From the NCBI GenBank assembly GCA_044227095.1, contig JBGAFV010000001.1, forward strand, positions 4,340,001-4,404,000: a DNA stretch of 64,000 nt. Direction: 5' to 3'. The stretch is from JACMLD01 sp044227095. GTDB lineage: Bacteria; Bacteroidota; Bacteroidia; Chitinophagales; Chitinophagaceae. Position numbers and translations under genes: made by a program. Positions 1-9,373 of the stretch are shown here, piece by piece (within the stretch, counting starts at the first letter, position 1; each line of letters begins with the position of its first letter). The notes under the pieces were generated by a model. It had not been told where the DNA came from and did not search any database. It saw nothing but the letters and a program-made list of their open reading frames with translations.

Positions 1-795
1 TCTGTGAATGGTAATGTAAGTTACCTCAACAACAAAGTAACCTATGTTGCTGCAGATACAAACTTCGTAGCGGGTGAAGCTTCTTTCCAGTCAATGGGTG
101 CAGTAACAAGAATACAGGTAGGACAACCATACAATGCTTTCTGGGGTTTCAACCGCCTTGGTGTTTTCCAAAACCAGGCACAGATAGACAATTACAAAAG
201 CAAATCCGGCGCCGTAATACAGCCTGATGCACGTCCCGGAGATTTTCAGTTTGGAGATACAAATGGCGATGGCGTTATTAATGACCTGGATAAAGTATTC
301 CTGGGAAGCAATATTCCCAAGTTTACTTATGGCTTTACCATTAACATGGAATATAAAGGATTCGACTTCATGGCATTTGCGCAGGGCGCAGCTGGCAACA
401 AAATATTCCAGGGATTACGCAGGCTTGATGTAGGCAATGCCAATTTTCCTGTAAAAGCATTAGGCCGCTGGACAGGCGAAGGAACGTCTAACGATTATCC
501 AAGACTTGTAAGCAATGATCCAAATGGCAACTTCACCAAAATGTCAACTTTTTATCTTGAGAATGGTGATTACCTGCGTTTGAAACTCATGCAGATTGGT
601 TATTCATTACCTGCAAGATTATTTGGAAAAACCGGTATATCAAGATTACGTGTATATGCCACAGCTGAAAACCTGGTTACGTTCACCAATTACTCTGGTT
701 ATGATCCTGAAGTAGGCGGTGGTGTTTTTGGTATTGATAAAGGCCAGTATCCACAGGCCCGTGCATTCCTAGGTGGCATTCAAATTACATTTTAA
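1..795 (+). CDS. SusC/RagA-type TonB-dependent outer-membrane receptor, C-terminal part
   Basis: The frame is open from the window edge, so only the last 264 or so residues of a protein that normally has about 1000 are seen. The part shows alternating aromatic/polar beta-barrel strands, a DTNGDGVIND calcium-type loop, and the typical C-terminal stretch YATAENLVTFTNYSGYDPE ending in an aromatic Phe, all features of SusC C-termini. The family imports oligosaccharides across the outer membrane with TonB energy and pairs with SusD. A SusD gene follows 17 bp downstream, which confirms the assignment. Substrate is inferred from the glucanases downstream, not from this fragment. Confidence 0.93.
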   Translation, partial: SVNGNVSYLNNKVTYVAADTNFVAGEASFQSMGAVTRIQVGQPYNAFWGFNRLGVFQNQAQIDNYKSKSGAVIQPDARPGDFQFGDTNGDGVINDLDKVFLGSNIPKFTYGFTINMEYKGFDFMAFAQGAAGNKIFQGLRRLDVGNANFPVKALGRWTGEGTSNDYPRLVSNDPNGNFTKMSTFYLENGDYLRLKLMQIGYSLPARLFGKTGISRLRVYATAENLVTFTNYSGYDPEVGGGVFGIDKGQYPQARAFLGGIQITF

Positions 796-812
796 TCTAC
801 AAAACTATTTTT

Positions 813-2327
813 ATGAAACATATAAGACTCGGTTTTGCATTGATAGCTACAATGACAGCCTCTACAATACTATCGTGCAAAAAAGATTTTGTTACCATTC
901 AGCCCCAGGGGCAATTCCTTACAACTAACTATTACCAAACAGAAGATCAGGCTTATGCGGCATTGGTATCTGTGTATGATATTTTAAGAAAAAACGCCGG
1001 TGGTTTTGAAAACATGATCACTATGCTGAATGCTGGTTCTGATGACAACTACTCTGGTGGTGGCAACTCATCTGACGGTGCAGGCATCCAATCGTTTTCT
1101 AATTTCACCATTAACTCAAATACTGTTCCCGGCAGTTACTGGAACGATCATTACCAGGGTGTGTTCAGGGCCAATATACTTTTGCAAAAGCTTCCCGGTA
1201 TTACTATGGATGCTTCCAAAAAAGCAAGAATGACTGCAGAGTGTAAATTTCTCCGCGGCCTTTATTACTTTAACCTGGTAAGGTTATTTAAAAATGTTCC
1301 GCTATTGCTGGAACCTTTGAAAACAGAAGACATCTATGCTGTTACACAAGCAGCACCCGCTGATGTATATGCGCAAATAGAAAAAGATCTTACTGATGCC
1401 ATTCCCAGTCTTCCTAATGCTGCAACTGGCGGAGAAGCAGGACGCATTACCAAAGCAGCCGGACAGGCAATGCTTGGCAAAGTATTATTGTATGAAAATA
1501 AAGGTGCGCTTGCAGCAGCACAACTGGCACAGGTAAACGGAACAACTCCCGGCCAGGCTAACCAATACGGAAATAAACTACTTTCCAATTTTGGCGACTT
1601 ATGGGTATTTACGAATAAATTCAATTCTGAATCTATACTGGAAGCCCTTCATACCAACCAGGCAAACTCAGATTGGGGTTTCTGGGGCAGCGGTGCAGAC
1701 GAAGGAAATTCTGTAAACCAAATGGTGGGGCCAAGAAGCTATTCACGCCCTGCAGGCTCTACGGCGCCTGATATTCCTTCCGGCTGGAGCTTCAATACGT
1801 TTACTCAGGATTTTTATGATGCTATTAAATCAGACCCACGCTTTGCTGCTACTGTGTTTGATATGAAAGCACTAAAAACCGCTGGCCAGGCAGATTATAT
1901 TGAAGGCTACCTCAATACTGGTTACTTTATCAATAAATTCATTCCAAGAAGAAGCGATATACGCACAGGGGGTGGCGCATTAGAATTAAACTTCCAGCAA
2001 AATGATTACATCATCAGGCTTGCAGATACTTATCTCCTGGAAGCAGAAGCATTGGGCGGTACAGGCGCACGTGCACAAGCTTTACTGGATGCTGTACGTG
2101 CAAGGGTTGGATTGGCTTCTGTTCCCGTTTCCATGACAGCTATAAAAAATGAAAGGAGAATAGAACTTGCCGGAGAAGGCCACCGCTTTTTTGACCTGGT
2201 TCGCTGGGGCGATGCTGCAGGCAAATTGTCTTCAAGAGGATTTGTAGCAGGAAAGAATGAAATCTTCCCAATTCCTGCAAGAGAATTGCAAGGAACTAAA
2301 ATGAAACAAAACCCTAACTACAATTAA
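813..2327 (+). CDS. RagB/SusD family glycan-binding lipoprotein
   Basis: 504 aa, the usual SusD length. An N-terminal signal ends in a lipobox-like TILSC (Cys about residue 22), so the protein should be an outer-membrane surface lipoprotein. Family hallmarks are the N-terminal NYYQTEDQAYAAL helix, CKFLRGLYYFNLVRLFKNVPL (a TPR-like helix near residue 145) and the C-terminal ERRIELAGEGHRFFDLVRWG followed by EIFPIPARE. SusD proteins cap the SusC barrel and hand over oligosaccharides. It is likely co-transcribed with the SusC gene and with the lipoprotein and glucanase genes downstream. Confidence 0.95.
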   Translation: MKHIRLGFALIATMTASTILSCKKDFVTIQPQGQFLTTNYYQTEDQAYAALVSVYDILRKNAGGFENMITMLNAGSDDNYSGGGNSSDGAGIQSFSNFTINSNTVPGSYWNDHYQGVFRANILLQKLPGITMDASKKARMTAECKFLRGLYYFNLVRLFKNVPLLLEPLKTEDIYAVTQAAPADVYAQIEKDLTDAIPSLPNAATGGEAGRITKAAGQAMLGKVLLYENKGALAAAQLAQVNGTTPGQANQYGNKLLSNFGDLWVFTNKFNSESILEALHTNQANSDWGFWGSGADEGNSVNQMVGPRSYSRPAGSTAPDIPSGWSFNTFTQDFYDAIKSDPRFAATVFDMKALKTAGQADYIEGYLNTGYFINKFIPRRSDIRTGGGALELNFQQNDYIIRLADTYLLEAEALGGTGARAQALLDAVRARVGLASVPVSMTAIKNERRIELAGEGHRFFDLVRWGDAAGKLSSRGFVAGKNEIFPIPARELQGTKMKQNPNYN

Positions 2328-2347
2328 TAACGAAGCACAACACCATT

Positions 2348-3445
2348 ATGAAGAAATCAACCATAATATTCAGCATTGCAGCAATACTTTTTGCCGCGGC
2401 AGGATGTGATAAAAAAGGCATTGACGACGATCTGTCTTTTTTGAACACTGCAAAAACATCAAACAACAATAAGATTTTTGATATAAGCAATGACAACTCA
2501 GGGACGGTTAAGATTACACCTACTGGCCAGGGTGCAGCTTCTTATACTGTTAAGTTTGGGCATGGTACCGGCACCGGCGCTTCAGCAGTTGTGATGCCGG
2601 GCAATTATACTACCCATGTATATCCCGAAGGCAACTACACAGTTACTATTGTTTCAAAAAGTATTTCTGGCGTAGATTCAACAAATACCTATCCGTTGGT
2701 TGTAACCTACCGTGCACCAGAAAACCTCGACCTGGGTGTTTCGCAAACAGTGCAATATTTAAAAGTAACACCTAACGCTCTTTATGCAGTTTCTTACCTC
2801 GTATACTTTGGCGATGTTGCCAATGAAACAGGTACGCCAATTGCAAAAGGTGGAAGCGCAGCACATACTTATGCAACTGCAGGAGATTATAATGTAAGGC
2901 TTGTTGCGCAAAGCGCCGGAGCAGCAAAAGCAGAAAAAATAACAAAGGTAACGGTAACGCCTACGTTTGGAACGCCCATTACTTTTGAAGATGCTTCTAC
3001 CAATTATTTCTTTGGAACGTTTGGCGATAACCAGCATTTTGACAAAGTAGCAAACCCCAACCCATCTGGTCTTAATACCAGTGCAACAGTAGGAATGTTT
3101 ACACGCGGCAACCAAAGCTGGAGCGGAACATACAGTCCGGTTAATGCAATTGATATGGCTGTTGGTAAAAAAATAAGAGTACTGGCGTATAATCCTGATC
3201 CTGCTATGATAGGCAAGTCGCTTAATGTAGAACTCGAATCTTCTTCTTCAATTCCTAATGGTGTTGCAGTATTACGAACAGCCTTCACTACATCCGGCGC
3301 CTGGGAAGAACTGGTATTTGATTTCGGTTCGGTTGCCGGTGTGCCCGCCGATGCAAAATTCAGCCAACTGGTTTTGCGGTTCAATGATTCTGCAGATGGC
3401 GCAGGGGCTGTTATTTATGTTGACAATTTCAGATTAACCAATTAA
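2348..3445 (+). CDS. PKD-domain surface lipoprotein of the PUL (SusE/F position)
   Basis: 365 aa with a lipoprotein signal (lipobox FAAAGC, Cys about residue 20). Two PKD-like beta domains follow (about 45-115 and 125-205; HVYPEGNYTVTIV and HTYATAGDYNVRLVAQ are the characteristic ends). A C-terminal jelly-roll-like region (about 210-365) ends in DNFRLTN, as in carbohydrate-binding modules of the CBM4/9 type. The position right after SusD fits a surface glycan-binding protein. Binding specificity cannot be read from the sequence. Confidence 0.8.
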   Translation: MKKSTIIFSIAAILFAAAGCDKKGIDDDLSFLNTAKTSNNNKIFDISNDNSGTVKITPTGQGAASYTVKFGHGTGTGASAVVMPGNYTTHVYPEGNYTVTIVSKSISGVDSTNTYPLVVTYRAPENLDLGVSQTVQYLKVTPNALYAVSYLVYFGDVANETGTPIAKGGSAAHTYATAGDYNVRLVAQSAGAAKAEKITKVTVTPTFGTPITFEDASTNYFFGTFGDNQHFDKVANPNPSGLNTSATVGMFTRGNQSWSGTYSPVNAIDMAVGKKIRVLAYNPDPAMIGKSLNVELESSSSIPNGVAVLRTAFTTSGAWEELVFDFGSVAGVPADAKFSQLVLRFNDSADGAGAVIYVDNFRLTN

Positions 3446-3456
3446 AAACTCAGTGC

Positions 3457-4392
3457 ATGAAACGTTATATAACCTATAGTTTTTCTTTTATAGTACTGCT
3501 ATTGCTTGTAGTGTTTGGTTGTAAAAAACAAGATTACAAAATGGCAGACCTTGTTGCGCCTACCGATGTGGTAATTGGTACCACTATTGTAGGCCAGGAT
3601 GGAACACATCCAAATGGTGATGGTTCCGGCGATGTAAAAATTGATCTTAGCGGAAAAAATGTTCTTGCTTATAAGATTGATTACAACGCCGCTGATGGCA
3701 TCTCACTTGAATCGTTGGCCAAACCATCTGTTACCAAAAAATATACAACAGTTGGTTTGAACACTTATCGCATTACTGTTGTGGCTTACGGTCCGGGGGC
3801 TTCGGCTACTACCATTACAAAAGACATACAGGTGCAAAGCAATTTTACACCCGATGCATCAATTGTAAGTAATCTTACCGGCACAGGCACCAAAGGATGG
3901 AAAATAGACAAAGCAACGTCCGGGCATTTTGGCGTTGGCCCCTGGAGTACAACTTCGGTTACGCCTGAGTGGTATGCTGCCACACCCAATGAAAAAGCAG
4001 GTTGCTGCAATTGCTTTTATTCAGCCACATTTACTTTTGCAAAAGTTGGAACTGGTTATACACTTACTGTGGCAAGTCCTGATGGTGCTTTTACCAAAAC
4101 AGGTGCATTGGCTGGCGGTTTGCCTGGCATTCCCGGTTCAGGTGCTGAAGGATGTTATAGCTATGGTGGCGGCACTTCAACTTTTTCTTTTGTTCCTTCC
4201 AGTTCAGGAATTGCTGCTTCTGCCCCTTCTACTAAAACAGCTATTTTGTTAGGTGGCGTTAATACATATATAGGTTATGGTGCGCAATTAAAAGAATATG
4301 AAATATTAACCATTAGCGCTACTACACTCTACTTAAGGGTTCAGGGTACAGAAACTGGCAATGCCTGGTATCTGAAACTGATACCTTCTTAA
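3457..4392 (+). CDS. PKD-type lipoprotein of the PUL, function unknown
   Basis: 311 aa. The signal ends in a lipobox-like VVFGC (Cys about residue 22). A PKD-like domain (about 35-125) ends in YTTVGLNTYRITVVAYG. A C-terminal domain (about 135-311) carries a CCNCFY cluster and a terminal WYLKLIPS. It lies 11 bp after the previous lipoprotein gene and before a clear terminator, so it closes the SusC-SusD-lipoprotein transcription unit. A second glycan-binding lipoprotein is the most likely role, inferred from position. Confidence 0.72.
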   Translation: MKRYITYSFSFIVLLLLVVFGCKKQDYKMADLVAPTDVVIGTTIVGQDGTHPNGDGSGDVKIDLSGKNVLAYKIDYNAADGISLESLAKPSVTKKYTTVGLNTYRITVVAYGPGASATTITKDIQVQSNFTPDASIVSNLTGTGTKGWKIDKATSGHFGVGPWSTTSVTPEWYAATPNEKAGCCNCFYSATFTFAKVGTGYTLTVASPDGAFTKTGALAGGLPGIPGSGAEGCYSYGGGTSTFSFVPSSSGIAASAPSTKTAILLGGVNTYIGYGAQLKEYEILTISATTLYLRVQGTETGNAWYLKLIPS

Positions 4393-4426
4393 AAATTCCT
4401 ATACTGGCAAGTCTAGGTTTAAAAGA

Positions 4427-4465
4427 AAAGCACGGGACAGAAATGTCCTGTGCTTTATTCTTCTT
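4427..4465 (+). terminator. Rho-independent terminator after the SusCD lipoprotein operon
   Basis: A 13-bp stem, left arm 4427-4439 and right arm 4444-4456, has one G-U pair and a 4-nt loop. It is followed by a T-rich tract. It separates the SusCD/lipoprotein unit from the glucanase genes. Confidence 0.8.
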
Positions 4466-4529
4466 TTCTGTTCAACGCAATTTTGAAACTAAAATGTGAC
4501 CCGGCTTATCTGCTGATAAAATAAATAGT

Positions 4530-5735
4530 ATGAAAAAACAAAAATCCGTTTGCCTTATCTGGTCAGCTAGCTGTTGTATACTTATATTTTCCTGCAAAAA
4601 GAAAAATGAAGACAATACACCGGCAGTAGTGCCTGTTATTAAAATAGAAAACGCTTCGCAGGTAAGAATGACAAGCGAAAGTGTTATGCACTTTAATGTT
4701 ACGCTAAATAAGACAACAACCGTTCCTGTATCGGTTGATTATGTACTGTCTGACGGATCCGCAGTTGCGCCAAAAGATTATACGGCTGCATCCGGCACTG
4801 TTACAATTGCCGCCAATCAAACAAATGCAGAAATTGCCGTGCCCATAAAAGCCGATCCTACCAACACACGGCAAAACAACCTTGACTTTACAGTTCAGCT
4901 AAGTAATGCAAAAGCAGGTGTACTGGGTGTAACAAGCGCAACGGGAACAATCATTACAGAAGACGGTACAAATTTCGTTACCGACAATACCGGCTATTCT
5001 ACACCCACCAGCTATCCCGGTTATACACTATCGTGGGCAGATGAATTTGATGGCACATCTTTAAACCTCAACAACTGGAACCAGGAAATTGGCAATGGTA
5101 CAGGCGGATGGGGCAATAATGAATTAGAATATTACACAGCCAGTACTAAAAATAGTTTTGTATCAAATGGCAACCTCATCATAGAAGCACGCAAAGAATC
5201 AATCAGTGGATTGAATTATTCTTCTGCACGGATGACAACCCAAAATAAAAAGTCTTTTAAATTCGGCAGAATAGACATGCGTGCCAAATTACCTGTTTCA
5301 AAAGGTATGTGGCCTGCACTATGGATGCTCGGAACAAATATATCAACAGTGCCATGGCCTGCTTGCGGAGAAATTGATATGATGGAACTGATAGGCACTT
5401 ACCCCGGAAAAGTATATGGAACAGCACACTGGAAATCATTAGCAGGAACACATGCTTCCAAAGGTTCTGAATACAATCTCCCATCGGGTAATTTCTCACA
5501 GCAATTTCATGTATTCAGTCTTGTATGGACAACAGATAAAATGACCTGGCTGGTAGATGACCACGAATATATTTCTGTAACCAAAGCAGATGCCGGCACT
5601 GCAGACTATCCTTTCAACGCACCGGAATTTATACTCTTTAACCTGGCTGTTGGTGGTGATTGGCCAGGCCCCCCGGATGCAACTACCATTTTTCCTCAAA
5701 GAATGATTGTGGATTATGTACGGGTATTTCAATAA
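4530..5735 (+). CDS. GH16 endo-beta-glucanase (laminarinase-like) lipoprotein with Calx-beta domain
   Basis: 401 aa. Lipoprotein signal (IFSC, Cys about residue 22), then a Calx-beta-like domain (about 35-146; SVDYVLSDGSAVAPKDY is typical), then a GH16 jelly roll from about 163 (YTLSWADEFDG) to the end (MIVDYVRVFQ). The catalytic ExDxxE signature is GEIDMMELIG, giving nucleophile E281, D283 and acid/base E286. WGNNELEYYT and GMWPALWMLG line the cleft as in bacterial laminarinases. Retaining hydrolysis of beta-1,3-glucan, or mixed beta-glucan, at the cell surface is expected. Confidence 0.93.
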   Translation: MKKQKSVCLIWSASCCILIFSCKKKNEDNTPAVVPVIKIENASQVRMTSESVMHFNVTLNKTTTVPVSVDYVLSDGSAVAPKDYTAASGTVTIAANQTNAEIAVPIKADPTNTRQNNLDFTVQLSNAKAGVLGVTSATGTIITEDGTNFVTDNTGYSTPTSYPGYTLSWADEFDGTSLNLNNWNQEIGNGTGGWGNNELEYYTASTKNSFVSNGNLIIEARKESISGLNYSSARMTTQNKKSFKFGRIDMRAKLPVSKGMWPALWMLGTNISTVPWPACGEIDMMELIGTYPGKVYGTAHWKSLAGTHASKGSEYNLPSGNFSQQFHVFSLVWTTDKMTWLVDDHEYISVTKADAGTADYPFNAPEFILFNLAVGGDWPGPPDATTIFPQRMIVDYVRVFQ

Positions 5736-5782
5736 GCTTCCACCTGGCAAATAAAAAATCAACACATCTAAATAACGATTGT

Positions 5783-6589
5783 ATGCGCATTGTTTTCCTT
5801 TTGCTGATTATATTTTTCTATAGCAATTGTTCACCTTCTAAAAAAACAACTGCAAATAATGAATGGAAACTTTCCTGGAGTGATGAATTTAATTATAACG
5901 GATTACCCGACAGCAGCAAATGGGGATATGATAAAGGCGGCAATGGCTGGGGAAATAATGAATTGCAATATTATACAGTGGCTTCATTAAACAATGCCGA
6001 AGTGAGTAATGGATCTTTAAAAATAAAAGCAATTAATCAACCAACACAAAATAATCAATACACTTCTGCGAGGATAATTACAAAAGGAAAAGCAGAATTT
6101 ACTTATGGCAAAGTGGAAATAAGAGCAAAGTTGCCAATGGGCCGCGGATTGTGGCCGGCTATCTGGATGCTGGGTACAAGTGCTGATAAGATTGGCTGGC
6201 CAGAATGCGGAGAAATAGATATTATGGAACATGTAGGTTTTGAAAAGGATTCTGTATTTGGCACAATTCATACAAAATCTTACAACCATATAATAGGCAC
6301 CCAAAAAGGGAAAAAATCTTTTATTGATAACCCTTATGAGTCATTTCATATTTATACGCTTGAATGGACACCGGAAAAAATGGATTTTTTGCTTGATGGC
6401 AAACTCTTTAATCATATTCAGAATGAACACAAAACATTTGCTGAATGGCCGTTTGATTCTCCCTTCTTTCTAATTATAAATTTAGCAGTAGGTGGTAATC
6501 TCGGCGGAAAGAAAGGAGTTGATACAACAGTTTTTCCAGCTACCATGGAAGTAGATTATATCAGAGTATATAAACCAGGAAATTTATAA
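5783..6589 (+). CDS. GH16 endo-beta-glucanase (laminarinase-like) lipoprotein, single domain
   Basis: The start is placed at 5783 because the lipoprotein signal (MRIVFLLLIIFFYSNC) begins there, although the frame is open from 5660, inside the previous gene. 268 aa. The GH16 domain covers nearly the whole protein. The catalytic motif GEIDIMEHVG gives E144, D146 and E149. WGNNELQYYT and GLWPAIWMLG match the preceding GH16, so the two are paralogues, one without the Calx-beta domain. It sits 47 bp after that gene and 9 bp before the GH30 gene and is probably co-transcribed. Confidence 0.93.
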   Translation: MRIVFLLLIIFFYSNCSPSKKTTANNEWKLSWSDEFNYNGLPDSSKWGYDKGGNGWGNNELQYYTVASLNNAEVSNGSLKIKAINQPTQNNQYTSARIITKGKAEFTYGKVEIRAKLPMGRGLWPAIWMLGTSADKIGWPECGEIDIMEHVGFEKDSVFGTIHTKSYNHIIGTQKGKKSFIDNPYESFHIYTLEWTPEKMDFLLDGKLFNHIQNEHKTFAEWPFDSPFFLIINLAVGGNLGGKKGVDTTVFPATMEVDYIRVYKPGNL

Positions 6590-6598
6590 CCGCATTTT

Positions 6599-8077
6599 AT
6601 GATGACACAGATGAAAACGAACCACAAGATTGTTCCCTTTATCAGAAATTCTTTTTTTCTGCTTTTTATAATATCAATGTGTGTGAATTGCAGTCGCAGT
6701 GGCGATCCTGTAGCCCCTACTCCACCTGTAACACCAAATCCGCCAGTTACCAATGAAATAGATTTTTGGCTAACAAAGTCTGACGAATCGGTTAAACTTC
6801 AAAAGCAAACAACAATACTCGCATTTGGAACAACAGTTAATCAATATGCAAATATTGAGGTAGATGACAATTCCGTTTTTCAAACAATTGATGGCTTTGG
6901 TTATACACTTACAGGTGGAAGCGCCGAAGTAATCAATTCGTTAACTGCTTCAAAGAAAGCAGAACTGTTGCAGGAATTGTTTGGCGCTGGCGATGGCGCT
7001 ATTGGCATCAGTTACCTTCGCCTTAGCATTGGCGCATCAGATCTTAATGCTACAACCTTCACTTACGATGATATGCCGGCCGGGCAAACAGATGTTGCCC
7101 TAACTAATTTCAGCCTTGCGCCGGATATGGGGGTAGTAAACCTGCTGAAGGAAATACTCGCCATCAACCCAAATATAAAACTCCTGGCCTGCCCCTGGTC
7201 TGCACCAGTATGGATGAAAGACAATAATAGTTTTATTGGTGGCAGCCTTCAAACACAATACTATTCCGTGTATGCGCAGTATTTTGTAAAATACATTCAG
7301 CAGATGAAAGCACAGGGTATTACAATTGATGCCATCACCCCACAAAATGAACCTTTGCATGGCGGCAACAACCCCAGCATGGTAATGCAGGCGGCGCAGC
7401 AGGCAAGCTTTATTAAAAGTTATTTAGGCCCGGCTTTAATAGCAGCTAACCTCCCTGTAAAAATCATTATTTACGATCACAATTGCGACAATACTGATTA
7501 TCCCATTTCCATTTTAAATGATGCATCTGCCAAAGCATTTATCAATGGCAGTGCTTTTCATTTGTATAACGGGGATATTAGTGCCCTTACTACTGTGCAC
7601 AATGCGCATGCCGATAGGGCCGTCTATTTTACTGAACAGTATACGCCTTCTAATGGAAGCTTTAGCGGAGATTTGAAATGGCATTTAAAAAATGTTGTAA
7701 TTGGCTCTATGCGCAATTGGAGCCGCAATGCCCTGGAATGGAACCTCGCTAACAACGGTGCATTTGAACCACACACGCCTGGCGGTTGTACTGTTTGCAA
7801 AGGTGCTTTAACCGTGGAAACAAGCAGCAGTTTTACACGCAATGTTGGTTATTATATTATAGCGCATGCTTCTAAATTTGTGGCACCAAATTCTCTGCGC
7901 ATATCCAGCAATGTTACCGGCAATCTAAATAACGTTGCCTTTAAAACACCAGCTGGAAAAAAAGTATTGATAGTAGAAAACGACGGAAGTGCTTCTGAGA
8001 TCTTCAACATTAAATATAATGGCAAGTGGGCGGTTGTATCACTCGATGCAGGAGCTGTTGGCACGTTTATATGGTAA
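6599..8077 (+). CDS. GH30 family glycosidase (beta-glucosidase / beta-1,6-glucanase type) lipoprotein
   Basis: 492 aa, with an alternative start at Met5. A lipoprotein signal ends near Cys31 (MCVNC), followed by a Pro/Thr-rich linker. The (beta/alpha)8 GH30 domain begins at QTIDGFGYTLTGGSA. The acid/base is E251 in ITPQNEP and the nucleophile is E346 in YFTEQY. A C-terminal beta domain ends in SLDAGAVGTFIW. GH30 enzymes in laminarin loci often remove beta-1,6 branches. That specificity is inferred from the neighbouring GH16 genes. Confidence 0.92.
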   Translation: MMTQMKTNHKIVPFIRNSFFLLFIISMCVNCSRSGDPVAPTPPVTPNPPVTNEIDFWLTKSDESVKLQKQTTILAFGTTVNQYANIEVDDNSVFQTIDGFGYTLTGGSAEVINSLTASKKAELLQELFGAGDGAIGISYLRLSIGASDLNATTFTYDDMPAGQTDVALTNFSLAPDMGVVNLLKEILAINPNIKLLACPWSAPVWMKDNNSFIGGSLQTQYYSVYAQYFVKYIQQMKAQGITIDAITPQNEPLHGGNNPSMVMQAAQQASFIKSYLGPALIAANLPVKIIIYDHNCDNTDYPISILNDASAKAFINGSAFHLYNGDISALTTVHNAHADRAVYFTEQYTPSNGSFSGDLKWHLKNVVIGSMRNWSRNALEWNLANNGAFEPHTPGGCTVCKGALTVETSSSFTRNVGYYIIAHASKFVAPNSLRISSNVTGNLNNVAFKTPAGKKVLIVENDGSASEIFNIKYNGKWAVVSLDAGAVGTFIW

Positions 8078-8484
8078 TTGTGCATTGCTGTAAACACTAA
8101 TTAATCTATAGAGCTATTTGCTCCGTAGGTGCAACTGATGGGTAGAGATTAAAATGATAGGGCTTATCGTTCCATAGGAACGATTGTTGCTTTTATATTG
8201 CATAAGCAACAAGCATCCCGATCCGGATCGGGGCGCCGCTCCTTTGCGCTCTTTGCCTGCCCGACTTTGTCATTCAGGCGGGCGAGAAATAAAAAGAATA
8301 GCCCCTCCGCATTGTCGTGCTGCAAGCATCCCGTGGGGGTTGAGCCGCAGGAATTGTTAGCATTAGCAACAAGCGTACCTATGGCACGCAACCGACATCT
8401 TTGGTTGTTTTCTACCCATCAAATGTTCCTACGGAACATATTTCGAACACTTGCGAGATTACTCCTGCGTCGGGTTGACAAAAA
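8078..8484. repeat. Gene-free spacer with several short perfect palindromes
   Basis: No credible gene. It holds small hairpins: 8169-8183 (CGTTCC/GGAACG), a 16-bp perfect palindrome at 8217-8232, and 8424-8440 (ATGTTCC/GGAACAT). A first degenerate copy of the tandem-repeat motif lies at about 8236-8310, with an inserted short palindrome (CTGCCC...GGCGGG). Such small palindromes look like dispersed, non-coding repeats. No terminator-type T-tract directly follows the GH30 gene. Confidence 0.55.
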
Positions 8485-8745
8485 GCAAAAGTTCTTTGCG
8501 CTGCCCCTTTGCGCTCTTTGCCTGCCCGACTTTGTCATTCAGGCGGGCGAGAAATAAAAAAAATAGCCTCGAAAGTTCTTTGCGCTGCCCCTTTGCGCTC
8601 TTTGCGAGAAACAAAAAAATAGCCTCGAACGTTCTTTGCGCTGCCCCTTTGCGCTCTTTGCGAGAAACAAAAAATAGCCTCGAAAGTTCTTTGCGCTGCC
8701 CCTTTGCGCTCTTGGCGAGAAACAAAAAAATACCCCTTCCGAATT
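8485..8745. repeat. Tandem array of a ~56-bp repeat (copy block 1)
   Basis: Four successive units begin near 8490, 8576, 8631 and 8686. Each has the core TTCTTTGCGCTGCCCCTTT, then GCGCTCTTTGCGAGAAA and an A-run. The first unit carries an insert of about 28 bp (GCCTGCCC...GGCGGG). The block is entered by CGGGTTGACAAAAAGC, which is nearly identical to the entry of the block at 15240. Long open frames across the block arise only from the repeat and are not genes. Confidence 0.85.
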
Positions 8746-8758
8746 GTCGTGGTAATGA

Positions 8759-9373
8759 TCAAACTAATTTTTGCTTTGAAGCTTTGCCAATTAGAATAGC
8801 GGTGTTCTTGGCTTTAAATTTTTCGAGCAGACTTTTTCTATGTGTATTTACGGTAGCTATGCTAATGTATAATTTCTCCGCTATCTCGCCATTGGTAAGG
8901 CCTTCTGCTATTAATTGAAGCACTTCCTTTTCCCGCCGTGTAATAAGCGGTTGTATATCGGTTGCTTCGCGAAGCGATAGCAATACTTCGTGACTTAAAT
9001 AATTTCTGCCTGCCATTACAACTTTTAAGGCTTCCTGCAATTCTTCTTTGGTAGCGTTTTTAAGTACGTACCCCGAAGCGCCACTATTCATCATTTCACG
9101 TATAATGGGCTGCTGGTTAAAAGTGCTGAGGCCCAGTACAAATATTGCGGGATAAAGTGCCTTTACTTCTTTACACAATTCAATACCACTTTTATCGGGC
9201 AGGCTGATGTCCATCAATAATACATCGGGTTGTTGTTGCCGCAGAAATGCAATGCAGGATGCTGCATTAGTAGCATGGCCCTGCCATTCGATATCCTTCT
9301 CGTTTTGCAAAAGCGAGCGAATGCCTTCAATTACCATGTAATGGTCATCAACTATAAATAAGCTGGTTTTCAT
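8759..9373 (-). CDS. LuxR/NarL-type response regulator
   Basis: 204 aa. Receiver domain about residues 3-118, with the acidic pocket at FIVDDH, the phospho-acceptor Asp in VLLMDISLPD, and the conserved Lys in GYVLKNATKEE. A C-terminal LuxR-type HTH (about 140-204) reads REKEVLQLIAEGLTNGEIAEKL...VNTHRKSLLEKF. Its start overlaps the end of the kinase gene upstream by one base, so the two are translationally coupled and form a two-component pair. Targets are unknown; the LamG gene upstream on the same strand is a possible one. Confidence 0.95.
   Translation of the reverse strand: MKTSLFIVDDHYMVIEGIRSLLQNEKDIEWQGHATNAASCIAFLRQQQPDVLLMDISLPDKSGIELCKEVKALYPAIFVLGLSTFNQQPIIREMMNSGASGYVLKNATKEELQEALKVVMAGRNYLSHEVLLSLREATDIQPLITRREKEVLQLIAEGLTNGEIAEKLYISIATVNTHRKSLLEKFKAKNTAILIGKASKQKLV

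Noticed and set aside
8485..8745. Short tandem repeats considered as CRISPR
   Set aside because: Units follow each other without unique spacers of constant size, and the repeat itself is degenerate.
8198..8918. Open frames on both strands over the tandem repeats (AKSAKGQRKE-type proteins)
   Set aside because: They consist only of translated repeat units in several frames and have no start context.
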